Below are positions 1 to 7,940 of a stretch of DNA of 28,616 nt, piece by piece (positions within the stretch are counted from its first letter, which is position 1; the number at the start of each line of letters is the position of its first letter). The translations under genes were made by a program, and so were the position numbers. The notes under the pieces were generated by a model. It was not told where the DNA came from. It did not search any database and saw nothing but the letters and a program-made list of their open reading frames with translations. Source of the DNA: Ruminococcaceae bacterium UBA1404 (GTDB taxonomy: Bacteria > Bacillota > Clostridia > Oscillospirales > Ruminococcaceae); NCBI GenBank assembly GCA_002305075.1, contig DBQC01000008.1, forward strand, positions 7,986-36,601. The letters are read 5' to 3'.

Positions 1-2
1 TG

Positions 3-239
3 GCCGACGAGCCCACCGGCAACCTGGACACCCGCTCGGGCGAGGAGGTTATGCGCATTCTCCATGAGCTGCACATGGAGGGGCGCACCATCATCCTCAT
101 CACCCACGACAACGAGATTGCCGAGCAGGCCAGCCGGGTTATCCGCATACGAGACGGCCGCATTATGGAGGACAGCTTTAACACCCACATCAAGCTGCTG
201 TCCCCCATCGATCAGACCGAGGAGGAGGATGCCCTATGA
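3..239 (+). CDS. ABC transporter ATP-binding protein, 3' end only (MacB/LolD type)
   Basis: Only the last 78 codons are in the window; the reading frame is open from base 3. The visible part starts inside the Walker B/D-loop region (ADEPTGNLD), continues to the switch histidine (LITHD) and ends with the usual RVIRIRDGRI strand. ADEPTGNLD followed by a short C-terminus is typical of the MacB/LolD/FtsE group of ATPases that work with FtsX-like permeases in lipoprotein, peptide or antibiotic extrusion. The permease and the Walker A half must lie upstream. Its TGA stop overlaps the ATG of the next gene (ATGA), so the two are probably translationally coupled. The family is certain; the substrate cannot be told. 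Confidence 0.93.
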   Translation, partial: ADEPTGNLDTRSGEEVMRILHELHMEGRTIILITHDNEIAEQASRVIRIRDGRIMEDSFNTHIKLLSPIDQTEEEDAL

Positions 240-640
240 CCGAGCCGAATCAGCGCCGCTTTGCCCGGCGGGGAGATATTTTCGTGGTAGCGGGGTTGGT
301 GGCAGTGGCCCTGATAGCCATGGTGGTTATCTACCTGATGGGCGCACCGTCGGGCAATATTGCAGTGGTCACGGTGGAAGGCCGGGAGATTATGCGCATC
401 GACCTCGGCGATTACACCAACAAAGAGGACTATATCACCCTTAGAGAGGACTATGGCGTGCCGGTGGATTTTGAGATACGAGATGCCACCATCCGCTTTG
501 TCAATGTAGACTGCCCCGACCATCTCTGCGAGGCCATGGGCGCCATCGGCCGAGAGTACGACAGCGCCATCTGTATGCCCAACCAGACGGTGGTGGCTAT
601 TTACAGCCCCGACGATGCGCCCTATAAGGTCGGTGGCTAA
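236..640 (+). CDS. Membrane-anchored NusG domain II-containing protein
   Basis: A 134-residue protein with a positively charged N-terminus (RRFARRGD), one membrane segment at about residues 15-36, and an extracytoplasmic NusG-II-like domain from about residue 41 to 130. The domain carries the family's conserved cysteines (C93 and C98 in VDCPDHLC, and C113 in ICMPN). Such stand-alone NusG-II proteins (Pfam NusG_II type) are common in Clostridia, have no established role, and are not transcription factors like NusG itself. The gene overlaps the end of the upstream ABC ATPase gene by four bases and is followed by a terminator, so it is the last gene of that operon. I infer an accessory role to the exporter; this is not shown by the sequence. 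Confidence 0.85.
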   Translation: MTEPNQRRFARRGDIFVVAGLVAVALIAMVVIYLMGAPSGNIAVVTVEGREIMRIDLGDYTNKEDYITLREDYGVPVDFEIRDATIRFVNVDCPDHLCEAMGAIGREYDSAICMPNQTVVAIYSPDDAPYKVGG

Positions 641-657
641 AAGCAGTCGGATACAGC

Positions 658-684
658 AAAACCCCCGCCCAAGGCGGGGGTTTT
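658..684. terminator. Bidirectional rho-independent terminator
   Basis: A CCCCCGCC/GGCGGGGG stem with a three-base loop is flanked by AAAA on the left and TTTT on the right. It lies between two convergent genes and can end transcription from both sides. Confidence 0.9.
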
Positions 685-710
685 GGTGTTGTTTAAACAA
701 AGGGCATGGG

Positions 711-1052
711 TTAGCCCCGCAGTCCCTCGGCAAAGCCATAGAGCCGCTGGCGGCGCTCGGGGCTTAGCTGGCGGTAAATGGCCACCAGCTCGGCCTCCTC
801 CACCGACAGATTGTCGGCTGCCAACTGGTGCGCCGGCATAGGCACATTGCTCAAATCCAGCAGATAGTCGGTGGAACAGCCAAAGTAGGCGGCCAGTCGG
901 ATGAGATTTTCGCTGGTGGGCAAAATTTTGCCCGTCTCATAGGCGCTGATGGTCTCCTGCTGAAGGCCGGTATGCATGGCCAGCTTAGCCTGGGTCTGGT
1001 TTTGACTTTTGCGAAGCTTGCGTAGATTCTGCACAACATCACCACTATCCAA
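711..1052 (-). CDS. XRE-family helix-turn-helix transcriptional regulator
   Basis: A 113-residue protein with a Cro/CI-type helix-turn-helix at about residues 8-65 (LRKLRKSQNQTQAKLA, then a recognition helix QQETISAYETG, then NLIRLAAYFGCSTDYLL), followed by a short tail of about 45 residues with no recognised domain. The start is TTG at 1052-1050; no ATG exists in frame before the HTH and no strong ribosome site is visible, so a GTG six codons further in is an alternative. A TTTACA-17-TATTAT promoter lies just upstream. The gene is divergent from pxpABC with about 200 bp between the starts, an arrangement that often means control of the neighbour, its own gene, or both. The target is an inference. 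Confidence 0.9.
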   Translation of the reverse strand: MDSGDVVQNLRKLRKSQNQTQAKLAMHTGLQQETISAYETGKILPTSENLIRLAAYFGCSTDYLLDLSNVPMPAHQLAADNLSVEEAELVAIYRQLSPERRQRLYGFAEGLRG

Positions 1053-1072
1053 AATAATAAGTTATTTATCTA

Positions 1073-1101
1073 ATAATATATAAGCAGCTGGTTTTTGTAA
1101 A
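1073..1101 (-). promoter_or_regulatory. Predicted promoter of the XRE regulator
   Basis: TTTACA (1096-1101) and TATTAT (1073-1078) are separated by 17 bp on the minus strand, about 20 bp ahead of the TTG start. Confidence 0.6.
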
Positions 1102-1118
1102 GGGGTTTTTCGAATTTT

Positions 1119-1126
1119 TCGGCCGA
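1119..1126. promoter_or_regulatory. Palindrome between divergent promoters, candidate operator
   Basis: TCGGCCGA is a perfect 8-bp palindrome inside an A/T-rich stretch with repeated TTTTCG/ATTTTCGG units (1109-1140). It lies between the -35 boxes of the divergent XRE and pxp promoters, where a shared operator would be expected. Binding is inferred only. Confidence 0.3.
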
Positions 1127-1156
1127 TTTTCGGATTTTTTAGAATACGAGGGGCCG

Positions 1157-1185
1157 TTGTAAAAGCCTGCATGGCGTGTTACAAT
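1157..1185 (+). promoter_or_regulatory. Predicted promoter of the pxpABC operon
   Basis: TTGTAA (1157-1162), 17 bp, then TACAAT (1180-1185) preceded by an extended -10 TGT. The first gene starts 68 bp downstream of the -10 box. Confidence 0.6.
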
Positions 1186-1252
1186 GCCGATATACACTTT
1201 CCAAGGGTTAACAGCCCCGCATCCCAATATCCAGCAGGACAGGAGGCTTTTT

Positions 1253-2020
1253 ATGGCCAGAATCGATCTGAACAGCGACCTTGGTGAGAGCTTTGGCGCT
1301 TACACCCTCGGCATGGACGAGGAGGTTATCGCCTGTATGACCTCGGTGAATATCGCCTGTGCAGCCCACGCCGGCGACCCGCTGGTTATGGCGCGCACCG
1401 TGCGCACCGCCAAGCGCCATGGCGTGGCGGTGGGTGCCCATCCCGGCTACCCCGACCTTCAGGGCTTTGGCCGGCGGGCCATGGCCCTTTCCCCCGAGGA
1501 GGTGCGGGCCTATGTGCTCTACCAGATGGGGGCGCTAGACGCCTTTGTCCGGGCCGAGGGGCTTACGCTTGCGCATGTAAAAGCCCACGGCAGCCTTTAT
1601 AACACGGCGGCGGTGGATATACATATTGCGCTGGCCATTGGCCGGGCCATCAAGGACTTTGGCAGCCATGTCATCTACTGCGGTCTTGCCGGCTCCAAAA
1701 TGGAAGAGGCCGCCGGCGAGCTGGGGCTGCCCTTTGCCAGCGAGGTATTTGCCGACCGGGGCTACCGGCCCGACGGCACCCTCGTCCCCAGAGGACAGCC
1801 CGGGGCCATGATTGAGGATGTGGACCTGGCCGCTGCCCGGGTGGTGCGGATGGTGCAGGAGGGCAAGGTGACCGCCAGCGATGGCAGCGACCTTGCGCTA
1901 AAGGCCCACACGGTCTGCCTGCATGGCGACAATGCCCAGGCCGTAGACTTTGCCCGGCAAATCCGCCGGCGGCTGGAGGCCGAGGGCATCGACCTGGCTC
2001 CCATGGCCCGGTGCATTTAG
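1253..2020 (+). CDS. pxpA: 5-oxoprolinase subunit PxpA (LamB/YcsF family)
   Basis: A 255-residue protein, the usual length for the family. It begins MARIDLNSDLGESFG, with the family signature NSDLGES at residues 7-13, and has CAAHAGDP, GAHPGYPD and KAHGSLYN further in. Known PxpA works with PxpB and PxpC to hydrolyse 5-oxoproline (pyroglutamate) to glutamate with ATP in the cytoplasm. I chose the ATG at 1253 because AGGAGG lies at 1241-1246 and the homologous N-terminus starts there; an upstream ATG at 1184 would add 23 unconserved residues. It is the first gene of the pxpA-pxpB-pxpC operon. 5-oxoproline is a damage product formed from glutamine and glutamate, so this is a scavenging and repair enzyme. 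Confidence 0.95.
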   Translation: MARIDLNSDLGESFGAYTLGMDEEVIACMTSVNIACAAHAGDPLVMARTVRTAKRHGVAVGAHPGYPDLQGFGRRAMALSPEEVRAYVLYQMGALDAFVRAEGLTLAHVKAHGSLYNTAAVDIHIALAIGRAIKDFGSHVIYCGLAGSKMEEAAGELGLPFASEVFADRGYRPDGTLVPRGQPGAMIEDVDLAAARVVRMVQEGKVTASDGSDLALKAHTVCLHGDNAQAVDFARQIRRRLEAEGIDLAPMARCI

Positions 2021-2031
2021 GGGGTGCGGGC

Positions 2032-2730
2032 ATGATTTATGCAAAGCCAAGGCTGTTTATCCTGTCGGACACCGCCTATTCGGTGGAGTTTGGCGACGAG
2101 ATTTCCGACGCCCTGCGCCGCCGGGTGGCGGCCATGGTAAGCCGGCTGGACGCCCTGGGCCACCCGGCCATTGTCGAGGTGGTGCCCAGCTACCGGGCGG
2201 TGATGGTGGAGTATGACCCCTTTCTTATGGACTACGCTCACATGGCCGAGATGCTCACCAATCTTGCCCAAAAGGCCGGGGCACAGCCCGTGGAGTCGGG
2301 GCGGGAGGTGGAGCTGCCCGTCTGCTACGGCGGTTCCTTTGGTCCCGACCTTGAAACCGTGGCCACCCACAACGGTCTCGATGCCGAAGAGGTTATAGAA
2401 ATCCACAGTGCGGGCATCTACCCGGTCTATATGATGGGCTTTTCGCCGGGCTTTCCCTATCTGGGTGGCATGGATAAGCGCATTGCCACCCCCCGGCTGA
2501 GCACCCCCCGTACAGGGATACCGGCCGGGTCGGTGGGCATTGCCGGCAGCCAGACCGGCGTCTATCCCTTGGCCAGCCCCGGCGGTTGGCAGCTCATTGG
2601 CCGCACGCCCCTCAAGCTCTTTGACCCCACAGCCCCCCAGCCCTTTTTGCTAGCCGTGGGCGATGTGGTGCGCTTTGTGCCCATCACCGAGGAGGAATAC
2701 CATCGGATGGGAGGCCAGAGCCATGATTAA
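2032..2730 (+). CDS. pxpB: 5-oxoprolinase subunit PxpB (KipI family)
   Basis: A 232-residue carboxyltransferase-domain subunit 1 protein. The typical features are visible: the early SVEFGDEI, then SYRAVMVEYDP, VCYGGSFGPDL, the GFSPGFPYLGGMD signature, RIPAGSVGIAG-like (GIPAGSVGIAGSQTGVYP) and SPGGWQLIGRTPLKLFD. It pairs with PxpC to form the ATP-dependent part of 5-oxoprolinase; older annotations call it the KipI kinase inhibitor. The ATG at 2032 has GGGGGTG about eight bases upstream; an in-frame ATG at 2011 overlaps the end of pxpA and is less likely. Its stop overlaps the pxpC start. Confidence 0.95.
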   Translation: MIYAKPRLFILSDTAYSVEFGDEISDALRRRVAAMVSRLDALGHPAIVEVVPSYRAVMVEYDPFLMDYAHMAEMLTNLAQKAGAQPVESGREVELPVCYGGSFGPDLETVATHNGLDAEEVIEIHSAGIYPVYMMGFSPGFPYLGGMDKRIATPRLSTPRTGIPAGSVGIAGSQTGVYPLASPGGWQLIGRTPLKLFDPTAPQPFLLAVGDVVRFVPITEEEYHRMGGQSHD

Positions 2731-3682
2731 GGTTATCCAAAAAGGCCTGCTTACCACCGTGCAGGACCTGGGTCGACGGGGCTGGCAGCGCTATGGGGTG
2801 CCCGTGTCGGGTGCCATGGACTGGCACGCCGCCTCGCTGGCCAACATCCTTGTGGGCTGCGGCACCAACACCCCGGTTATCGAGGCCACCATCATCGGGC
2901 CGACCTTAGAAATCACCCGGGCCTGCCGCTTTGCCATGACCGGGGCGGCCTTTGCACCCAAGCTTAACGGCAAGAACATCGACCTCAACCGCTGCCACGA
3001 GGCTCCGGCCGGCAGCCGCCTCGAGATGGGCATTGCGACCTCGGGTGCCCGTGGCTATGTGGCCTTTTCGGGAGGGATTGACCTGCCGCCGGTGATGGGC
3101 AGCGTGAGCACCAACCTAAAGGCCGGACTGGGCGGGATAGACGGAGGCCGCCCGCTGCAAAACGGCGACATTCTGCCCCTTGGCCCCCAAACGGCCCTGC
3201 GTGGCGACCTCTCGTTGCGGCAGGCCGACCCTGCCTTGCTGCCCGCCTACAGCGATACGCCCACTTTGCGGGTGGTGCTCGAGACCCGTCCCGATTACTT
3301 TGACGGCTGGGCGGTGACCATCCTCACCGGGCAGACCTACACCGTCTCGAAGGACAGCGACCGCATGGGCTGCCGCCTTGAGGGGCCGGACATCCCCTAT
3401 GCGCCGGGGTTTGACGGCAACATCATCTCGGACGGCACCACCCTCGGCTCGATTCAGGTGGCGGGGGGACGGCCCATTCTGCTGATGGCCGACCGCCAGA
3501 CTACCGGCGGCTATGCCAAGTTAGGCGGGGTGATTATGGCCGATATCCCGCTGGCTGCCCAACTGCGCCCGGGAAACAGCCTGCGATTTAAGGCGGTTTC
3601 TCTGGCCGAAGCTCAGGAGGCTTATATCGCCATGCGCACTGCCCTGAGTGACTTGGACCGCCGCATCAATGTGGGGCGGTAA
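2723..3682 (+). CDS. pxpC: 5-oxoprolinase subunit PxpC (biotin-dependent carboxyltransferase family)
   Basis: A 319-residue carboxyltransferase-domain subunit 2 protein (KipA/UreA-amidolyase-related). Signatures include the start MIKVIQKGLLTTVQDLGR, GVPVSGAMD, the central GARGYVAFSGGID, and the C-terminal SDRMGCRLEGP and ADRQTTGGYAKLG. It is a partner of PxpA and PxpB in ATP-dependent cleavage of 5-oxoproline. The ATG at 2723 overlaps the last codons of pxpB and has GGGAGG at 2709-2714; the frame is open further upstream inside pxpB but the conserved N-terminus begins here. It is the last gene of the operon, followed by a long inverted repeat. Confidence 0.95.
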   Translation: MIKVIQKGLLTTVQDLGRRGWQRYGVPVSGAMDWHAASLANILVGCGTNTPVIEATIIGPTLEITRACRFAMTGAAFAPKLNGKNIDLNRCHEAPAGSRLEMGIATSGARGYVAFSGGIDLPPVMGSVSTNLKAGLGGIDGGRPLQNGDILPLGPQTALRGDLSLRQADPALLPAYSDTPTLRVVLETRPDYFDGWAVTILTGQTYTVSKDSDRMGCRLEGPDIPYAPGFDGNIISDGTTLGSIQVAGGRPILLMADRQTTGGYAKLGGVIMADIPLAAQLRPGNSLRFKAVSLAEAQEAYIAMRTALSDLDRRINVGR

Positions 3683-3723
3683 CCTGTGGTTCTCGGCGCT
3701 AAACATTAAAAAGTATGCAACAT

Positions 3724-3760
3724 AAGGGCTTCTAAAGGACACTGTCCTTTAGAAGCCCTT
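3724..3760. repeat. Perfect 17-bp inverted repeat with 3-base loop (probable convergent terminator)
   Basis: The arms 3724-3740 and 3744-3760 are exact reverse complements around the loop ACT, running from AAGGGCTTC on the left to GAAGCCCTT on the right. The hairpin lies between the convergent pxpC and PAS genes, so terminator use in both directions is likely, although there is no T-tract beyond the terminal TT/AA. A second small inverted repeat (TCATGG ... CCATGA, 3764-3782) follows. Confidence 0.75.
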
Positions 3761-3812
3761 GATTCATGGGCGCCATCCATGAGATAATCCCCGCAAAAAG
3801 CGCAGGAGACGG

Positions 3813-4160
3813 CTATTTGGCTAAGTTAAGTTCAAAGCGCTCAAAAAAGCCGATGAGGTTTCCTTCCTCATCCCGCACGCCCTGCATATAAAAGCGCTGG
3901 TTGCGTGTGTTCACGCCCAAATAGACCTCCTTGCCATCGCTCTGCATCTTTTCAAAGGCGGCGGCAATGCGCTCCCGGGAGGCCGGCCGGTCGTGACAGT
4001 CAAACAGGCACTTGCCAATAAGCGGCCCATAGCCCCGCTCTTTGTAGTAATAGTATTCGGCGTAGCGGTTCATAAAACGGATGATATAGTCCTTGTCCAC
4101 AAAGACAATGGGGTAGGGGTAGCTGTCAAGAATACCCTTCATAATGGTATGTTGGTCCAT
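3813..4160 (-). CDS. Stand-alone PAS domain protein
   Basis: A 115-residue protein made of one PAS domain: ILDSYPYPIVFVDKDYIIRFMN at the start of the fold, GYGPLIGKCLFDCHDRPAS in the middle, and GVRDEEGNLIGFFERFEL at the end. There is no attached kinase, HTH or GGDEF output domain, so it would act as a small sensor or an adaptor. The motif LFDCH resembles PAS domains of metabolic sensors in Clostridia, but I cannot name the ligand. I chose the ATG at 4160 because GGGAGGAAG precedes it; an upstream ATG at 4202 has no ribosome site. It is a single-gene unit with its own promoter. Confidence 0.85.
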   Translation of the reverse strand: MDQHTIMKGILDSYPYPIVFVDKDYIIRFMNRYAEYYYYKERGYGPLIGKCLFDCHDRPASRERIAAAFEKMQSDGKEVYLGVNTRNQRFYMQGVRDEEGNLIGFFERFELNLAK

Positions 4161-4190
4161 GGTTGCTTCCTCCCGGTTATATTTGTCTAA

Positions 4191-4220
4191 AGCGTAGCAC
4201 AAATTGGGGGCGGCTGTCTA
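4191..4220 (-). promoter_or_regulatory. Predicted promoter of the PAS gene
   Basis: On the minus strand TAGACA (4215-4220), 18 bp, then TACGCT (4191-4196) preceded by the extended -10 TGTGC seen at other promoters in this window. Confidence 0.45.
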
Positions 4221-4263
4221 CCGCCGGGGACTATAGGTGTAAATTTCTGCGGCGGCTTTGTTT

Positions 4264-4291
4264 TTTATGTACGCTGCCGAATGGATATACT
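4264..4291 (+). promoter_or_regulatory. Possible promoter of the large surface protein
   Basis: TATACT at 4286-4291 is a good -10 box; the -35 (TTTATG at 4264-4269, 16 bp away) is weak. The start codon lies about 100 bp downstream. Confidence 0.35.
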
Positions 4292-4391
4292 GATAAGCCC
4301 TGTGCTGCTCAAGGCTGGCGCAAAATCCGGCCATATGGTATATTAAAACGAAGATACCCCGGCGCAAAGGCGCCTTTAGGAGCGACTTTAT

Positions 4392-7300
4392 ATGAAAGCT
4401 AAAACTGCTTTAATATTAATAGGACTGGCCCTCACCGTGATGGTGGGGGGCGCTGCGGCCGTTTATTTTCTTATGGATCAGACGGCCAATGCTCCGCCGC
4501 CCGAGGAGCCCGGCAGTGCCTCGGAGCCGGCTGAGCAGAGCTCGCAGACCCCCGAGCCCGAACCAGAACCCGAGCCTGAGCCTGAACCCATTCCGACCCC
4601 GCCGCCTACCACACCCCCCGTTACCACGCCGCCCGTCACCACGCTGCCCGGCACCAGCGCCGGGGCCGGCAATACGGCACAGCCTGCGGTGGGCAACCTA
4701 ACCATCGGCAAATCGGGCACCAACACCGCCCAGGAAACGGTGCAAAACCTCTATATCGAGGCCACCCCCGCCGTGATTAAGAACAAAACCGTGCTGGGCG
4801 ATGTGATTATCTCGCCCACGGCGGGCAGCGGCGACATCACCCTTGAGAATGTGCGCATATCGGGCAACATCTTCGCCTCGGGCGGAGGCAAGCTCAACCT
4901 AAAAAGCACCCGGGCTGCCGGCATGGTGGCCGACCAGCCCACCGGCAGCCAGAGCCTTGTGCTGTCCGGCCAGACGGCGGTGCCCAATCTCTGGCTTAAG
5001 GGCCACGCCCTGCTGGACGAAAGCGGGCTTATGGGCGCTCCCGGCGTGGTCAATGTCTATTCTCAGGACGGCGGCCGGCTGTGGAACGACCTTACCCTAA
5101 AGGGCGCCCATCTCGATTTGCTGGGCACCTCCACCCCCACCAATGTGCACATACCCACCGATAGCGGCATCACCAAAATCAATGCCGCCGCCCAAACCCA
5201 TATCGCCGGCACCGGTCCGGTTAGAGAGCTGGTGGTGGGCAGCCCCGATGCGACCTACGAGACCAAGCCCACCCGCATCACCGAAAGCGGCGGTCACACG
5301 GCCAACTCCAGCGCCGGGGCCATCGGCAGCGACTCGTACGGCCAGCCCAGCGAAAGCGGCACCAGCCCGGCCGACTATCCCAAGGGTACCCTCGGCACTC
5401 CAACCCAGCTTAAAATTTATACCCAAGGCAACGACATCTACGCCCGTTTCGTGGGCGATAAAAACGCCAAAGAGGGCTATACCCTGGTGCCCATCATCGA
5501 TGGGCGCAAGCAAAAGGCCGTGGAGGTATCGGGCGCGGGCAAGGGCACCCCGCCCGAGCATACCGACATCTATATCATCGGCGAGGCCGCCTCTCTGCGC
5601 GGCCGCAAGGTGGCCTTTGAGGTCTATGCCAATGCGGTGCCCAAAAAACACGCCCGCTCGGCCAACCAGACGGTCTATCTCACCGCCGGCTTTGGGGGAG
5701 ACGGCCTCAGCATAACCCGCAACCCCAAAAATGAGGAATACACCATCTCGTGGGGGCAGATTGAGTTTGCGTCGGATAGCCGCTCGAGCAACATAAAGCC
5801 CGGCGGCACCACCTATAGCATCGACTACACCCTGCGTATGCCCGACGGTACGGTGGTCTACCGGCCCACGGGGCGAGCTTCCACCACCAAAACCAGCTAT
5901 AAAATCCCCTATATGCCCCCGGGTCTGGCCGATGGTACCTCTATCGAGGTGACCGTCCACGCCGAGGTGGACACCGATGTCTACCCCTGCGTGCTCGAGG
6001 GCGAGCAGAGCATCTCGGATATCTTCAGGCTGGGCGACCTCTCCACCCCCACCGGCCTGACGGCAACGCTGTCTAAGAGCGGCTACGGGCTAACGGCTTC
6101 CTGGAACGCCGTGGCCGACGCCGAGAACTATACGGTGACCGCCCTGGTGAGCCGGGGTACGGCGGTGCAGCATATCAGCCAGACGGTCACCGGCACCAGC
6201 CACAGCTTTAGCGATCTGTCGGGCGGCAACCCCGATGCCATCACCGCCCTGAGCGTCAAAGTGGTTGCCAACGCCGCCCCGGGCAGCATCTACAACAGCT
6301 CGCAACCCGCCGAGCTGAGCAGCCCCATCGCAGTGCCCGTTGTGCTGAGCCCCCCCAACCCCTCCAGCCTCAGTATCGAGCTCATCGGCAACAGCGCCGA
6401 CACTCACTTTAACGCCAGCTGGGCCGAGGTGCCGTTGGCTCAGAGCTACCGAGTGTTTGCCACCCACTACGACCTATACGGCGAGGTTGCTCCCACCAGT
6501 CCCGCCCAAGAGCACAGCACCACCGGCACCACCCACCGCTTTACCGATGTGGTCAGCGAGCAAGTGGACAGCCTGAGCTTCACTGTGCAGGCTGTGGCCC
6601 ACAGCCCGGGCTGGTACCGGGATTCCCAGCCGGTTACAAGCGGCAGATTTGCGTCGGCCATCTACCTCGACCCGCCCGCCCGGGAGGACATGGACATCGC
6701 CCTGAGCGCCCTTAACCGCACCGACTACACGGTCAGCTGGAAGCCGGTCAGCCATGCCGCCAAATATCTGGTCATCCCCATCTACAACGGCGACCCCAAA
6801 ACCGACCTGCAAGTGATTGTGGACGCTCCAACCGGCGGCAAATGGCAGCACACCTTTACCGGCGTTGGCAGCGATATTAAGAGCATTGCCTTTAGGCTCT
6901 ATGCGCTGCCCGCCGAGGGCACATGGTACAGCCGCTCCGACCTGACCGACAGCATCCCGAGGCAGATCAACCAGCCCATGCCCACCCCGCAAAATGTCTC
7001 GATAGAGTTTACCGACAGTCACAGCAAGGCCTTTATCCGCTGGAACACCGTGCCAAATGCCGCCGAGTATAAGCTTATCTACCGGCAGGAGGTGGCGGCC
7101 GGCACCGTGACCGAGGCCGAGATGTTGGTGCCCTTCACCAACACGGCCCGCACCGAATGCGTGATAGAGGGTCTTAACCCCGACACGCTGCGCAGCCTGA
7201 GTGTGCAGGTGATTACCGTGGCCAAGGACACCAGCTGGAACGACGATTCGGCCCCAAGCGCTCTGGTGACCTCCACCATCGGCGCCCGCAAGCTCGCGCC

Positions 7301-7937
7301 GCCCACTGCCCCCTTCTTTGAGCACAATGCTTCCAAGCTTAAAGTGGGCTGGGAGGCGGGCAGTGGCTACAATGCGGCCAACGACCAGTTCCGCTACTGG
7401 ATTAATCCCCCAACGGGTACCGACTTTAATCTGGTTACCACCGCCAGCGGCACCACGACGGCCAAAGAGTTCGAGATGCCCGCACCCGATGGGCCCACCA
7501 CCATCCACATCGTGCTGCGCACGGTGCCCCGGTATGTGGAGCACAACACAGAGGCTTCCGAGCTGATGCATTTCTATCTGTTCAGCACCGGTGCGCTGAC
7601 CATGGACGGCGACGGGATAACCCTGCCCAAATTGGTGCCCGATGCCCCCGAGCCTATCGACCCCGAAAACCCCGTTGACCTAAGCCAGAACAACCCCTTC
7701 TATAACGACCCGGTGGAATGGGTGCACCTGCGCTTTACGCCAAAAAGCGGCCAGAAGACCGGCGCCGACGACCGTGGCTTTAGCTTTAGCTACGACGGCA
7801 CCGCCCAGACACAGGTTAACATCGGACATTATCATACAGGCTGGAGAGCCCTTGAGGGTACCATCCGCCTTGAGTTTGTTACCCGAAGCGAGCGTGTGTA
7901 TTACACCGCCAACATACAAAAGAGCGCAATTGGCTGA
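4392..7937 (+). CDS. Large exported protein with solenoid-like region and about seven FN3-like repeats
   Basis: A 1181-residue protein not recognised as a named family. Residues 6-28 form a hydrophobic signal or membrane anchor. Residues about 33-90 are a Pro/Glu/Thr-rich linker (a run of PE pairs, then PPTTPP). Residues about 100-295 look like a right-handed solenoid: short repeated strands such as NKTVLGDVII, DITLENVRISGNIFASGGGKLNL and ELVVG. From about residue 336 on there are about seven units of roughly 100 residues with the fibronectin-III pattern (for example PTGLTATLSKSG...ASWNAVADAENYTV at 551; others near 438, 656, 764, 865 and 970). No LPXTG or SLH domain ends it, so attachment would be through the N-terminus. 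The ATG has AGGAG 10 bp upstream. An envelope or adhesion role is inferred. Confidence 0.85.
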   Translation: MKAKTALILIGLALTVMVGGAAAVYFLMDQTANAPPPEEPGSASEPAEQSSQTPEPEPEPEPEPEPIPTPPPTTPPVTTPPVTTLPGTSAGAGNTAQPAVGNLTIGKSGTNTAQETVQNLYIEATPAVIKNKTVLGDVIISPTAGSGDITLENVRISGNIFASGGGKLNLKSTRAAGMVADQPTGSQSLVLSGQTAVPNLWLKGHALLDESGLMGAPGVVNVYSQDGGRLWNDLTLKGAHLDLLGTSTPTNVHIPTDSGITKINAAAQTHIAGTGPVRELVVGSPDATYETKPTRITESGGHTANSSAGAIGSDSYGQPSESGTSPADYPKGTLGTPTQLKIYTQGNDIYARFVGDKNAKEGYTLVPIIDGRKQKAVEVSGAGKGTPPEHTDIYIIGEAASLRGRKVAFEVYANAVPKKHARSANQTVYLTAGFGGDGLSITRNPKNEEYTISWGQIEFASDSRSSNIKPGGTTYSIDYTLRMPDGTVVYRPTGRASTTKTSYKIPYMPPGLADGTSIEVTVHAEVDTDVYPCVLEGEQSISDIFRLGDLSTPTGLTATLSKSGYGLTASWNAVADAENYTVTALVSRGTAVQHISQTVTGTSHSFSDLSGGNPDAITALSVKVVANAAPGSIYNSSQPAELSSPIAVPVVLSPPNPSSLSIELIGNSADTHFNASWAEVPLAQSYRVFATHYDLYGEVAPTSPAQEHSTTGTTHRFTDVVSEQVDSLSFTVQAVAHSPGWYRDSQPVTSGRFASAIYLDPPAREDMDIALSALNRTDYTVSWKPVSHAAKYLVIPIYNGDPKTDLQVIVDAPTGGKWQHTFTGVGSDIKSIAFRLYALPAEGTWYSRSDLTDSIPRQINQPMPTPQNVSIEFTDSHSKAFIRWNTVPNAAEYKLIYRQEVAAGTVTEAEMLVPFTNTARTECVIEGLNPDTLRSLSVQVITVAKDTSWNDDSAPSALVTSTIGARKLAPPTAPFFEHNASKLKVGWEAGSGYNAANDQFRYWINPPTGTDFNLVTTASGTTTAKEFEMPAPDGPTTIHIVLRTVPRYVEHNTEASELMHFYLFSTGALTMDGDGITLPKLVPDAPEPIDPENPVDLSQNNPFYNDPVEWVHLRFTPKSGQKTGADDRGFSFSYDGTAQTQVNIGHYHTGWRALEGTIRLEFVTRSERVYYTANIQKSAIG
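4551..4593 (+). repeat. Pro-Glu codon repeat in the surface protein gene
   Basis: A run of alternating CCN-GAR codons encodes repeated Pro-Glu pairs. The synonymous codons vary (GAG/GAA, CCC/CCT/CCA), so this is a protein-level spacer and not a pure DNA microsatellite; length variation between strains is likely. Confidence 0.8.
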
Positions 7938-7940
7938 CAA

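Noticed and set aside
4551..4593. CRISPR-like or tandem DNA repeat
   Set aside because: It is an in-frame Pro-Glu codon run without spacers; no CRISPR array is visible anywhere in the window.
5097..7571. Long open frames antisense to the surface protein gene (5097-5960 and 6474-7571, minus)
   Set aside because: Low-complexity Gly/Ala/His-rich translations, no ribosome sites, shadows of a well-supported gene.
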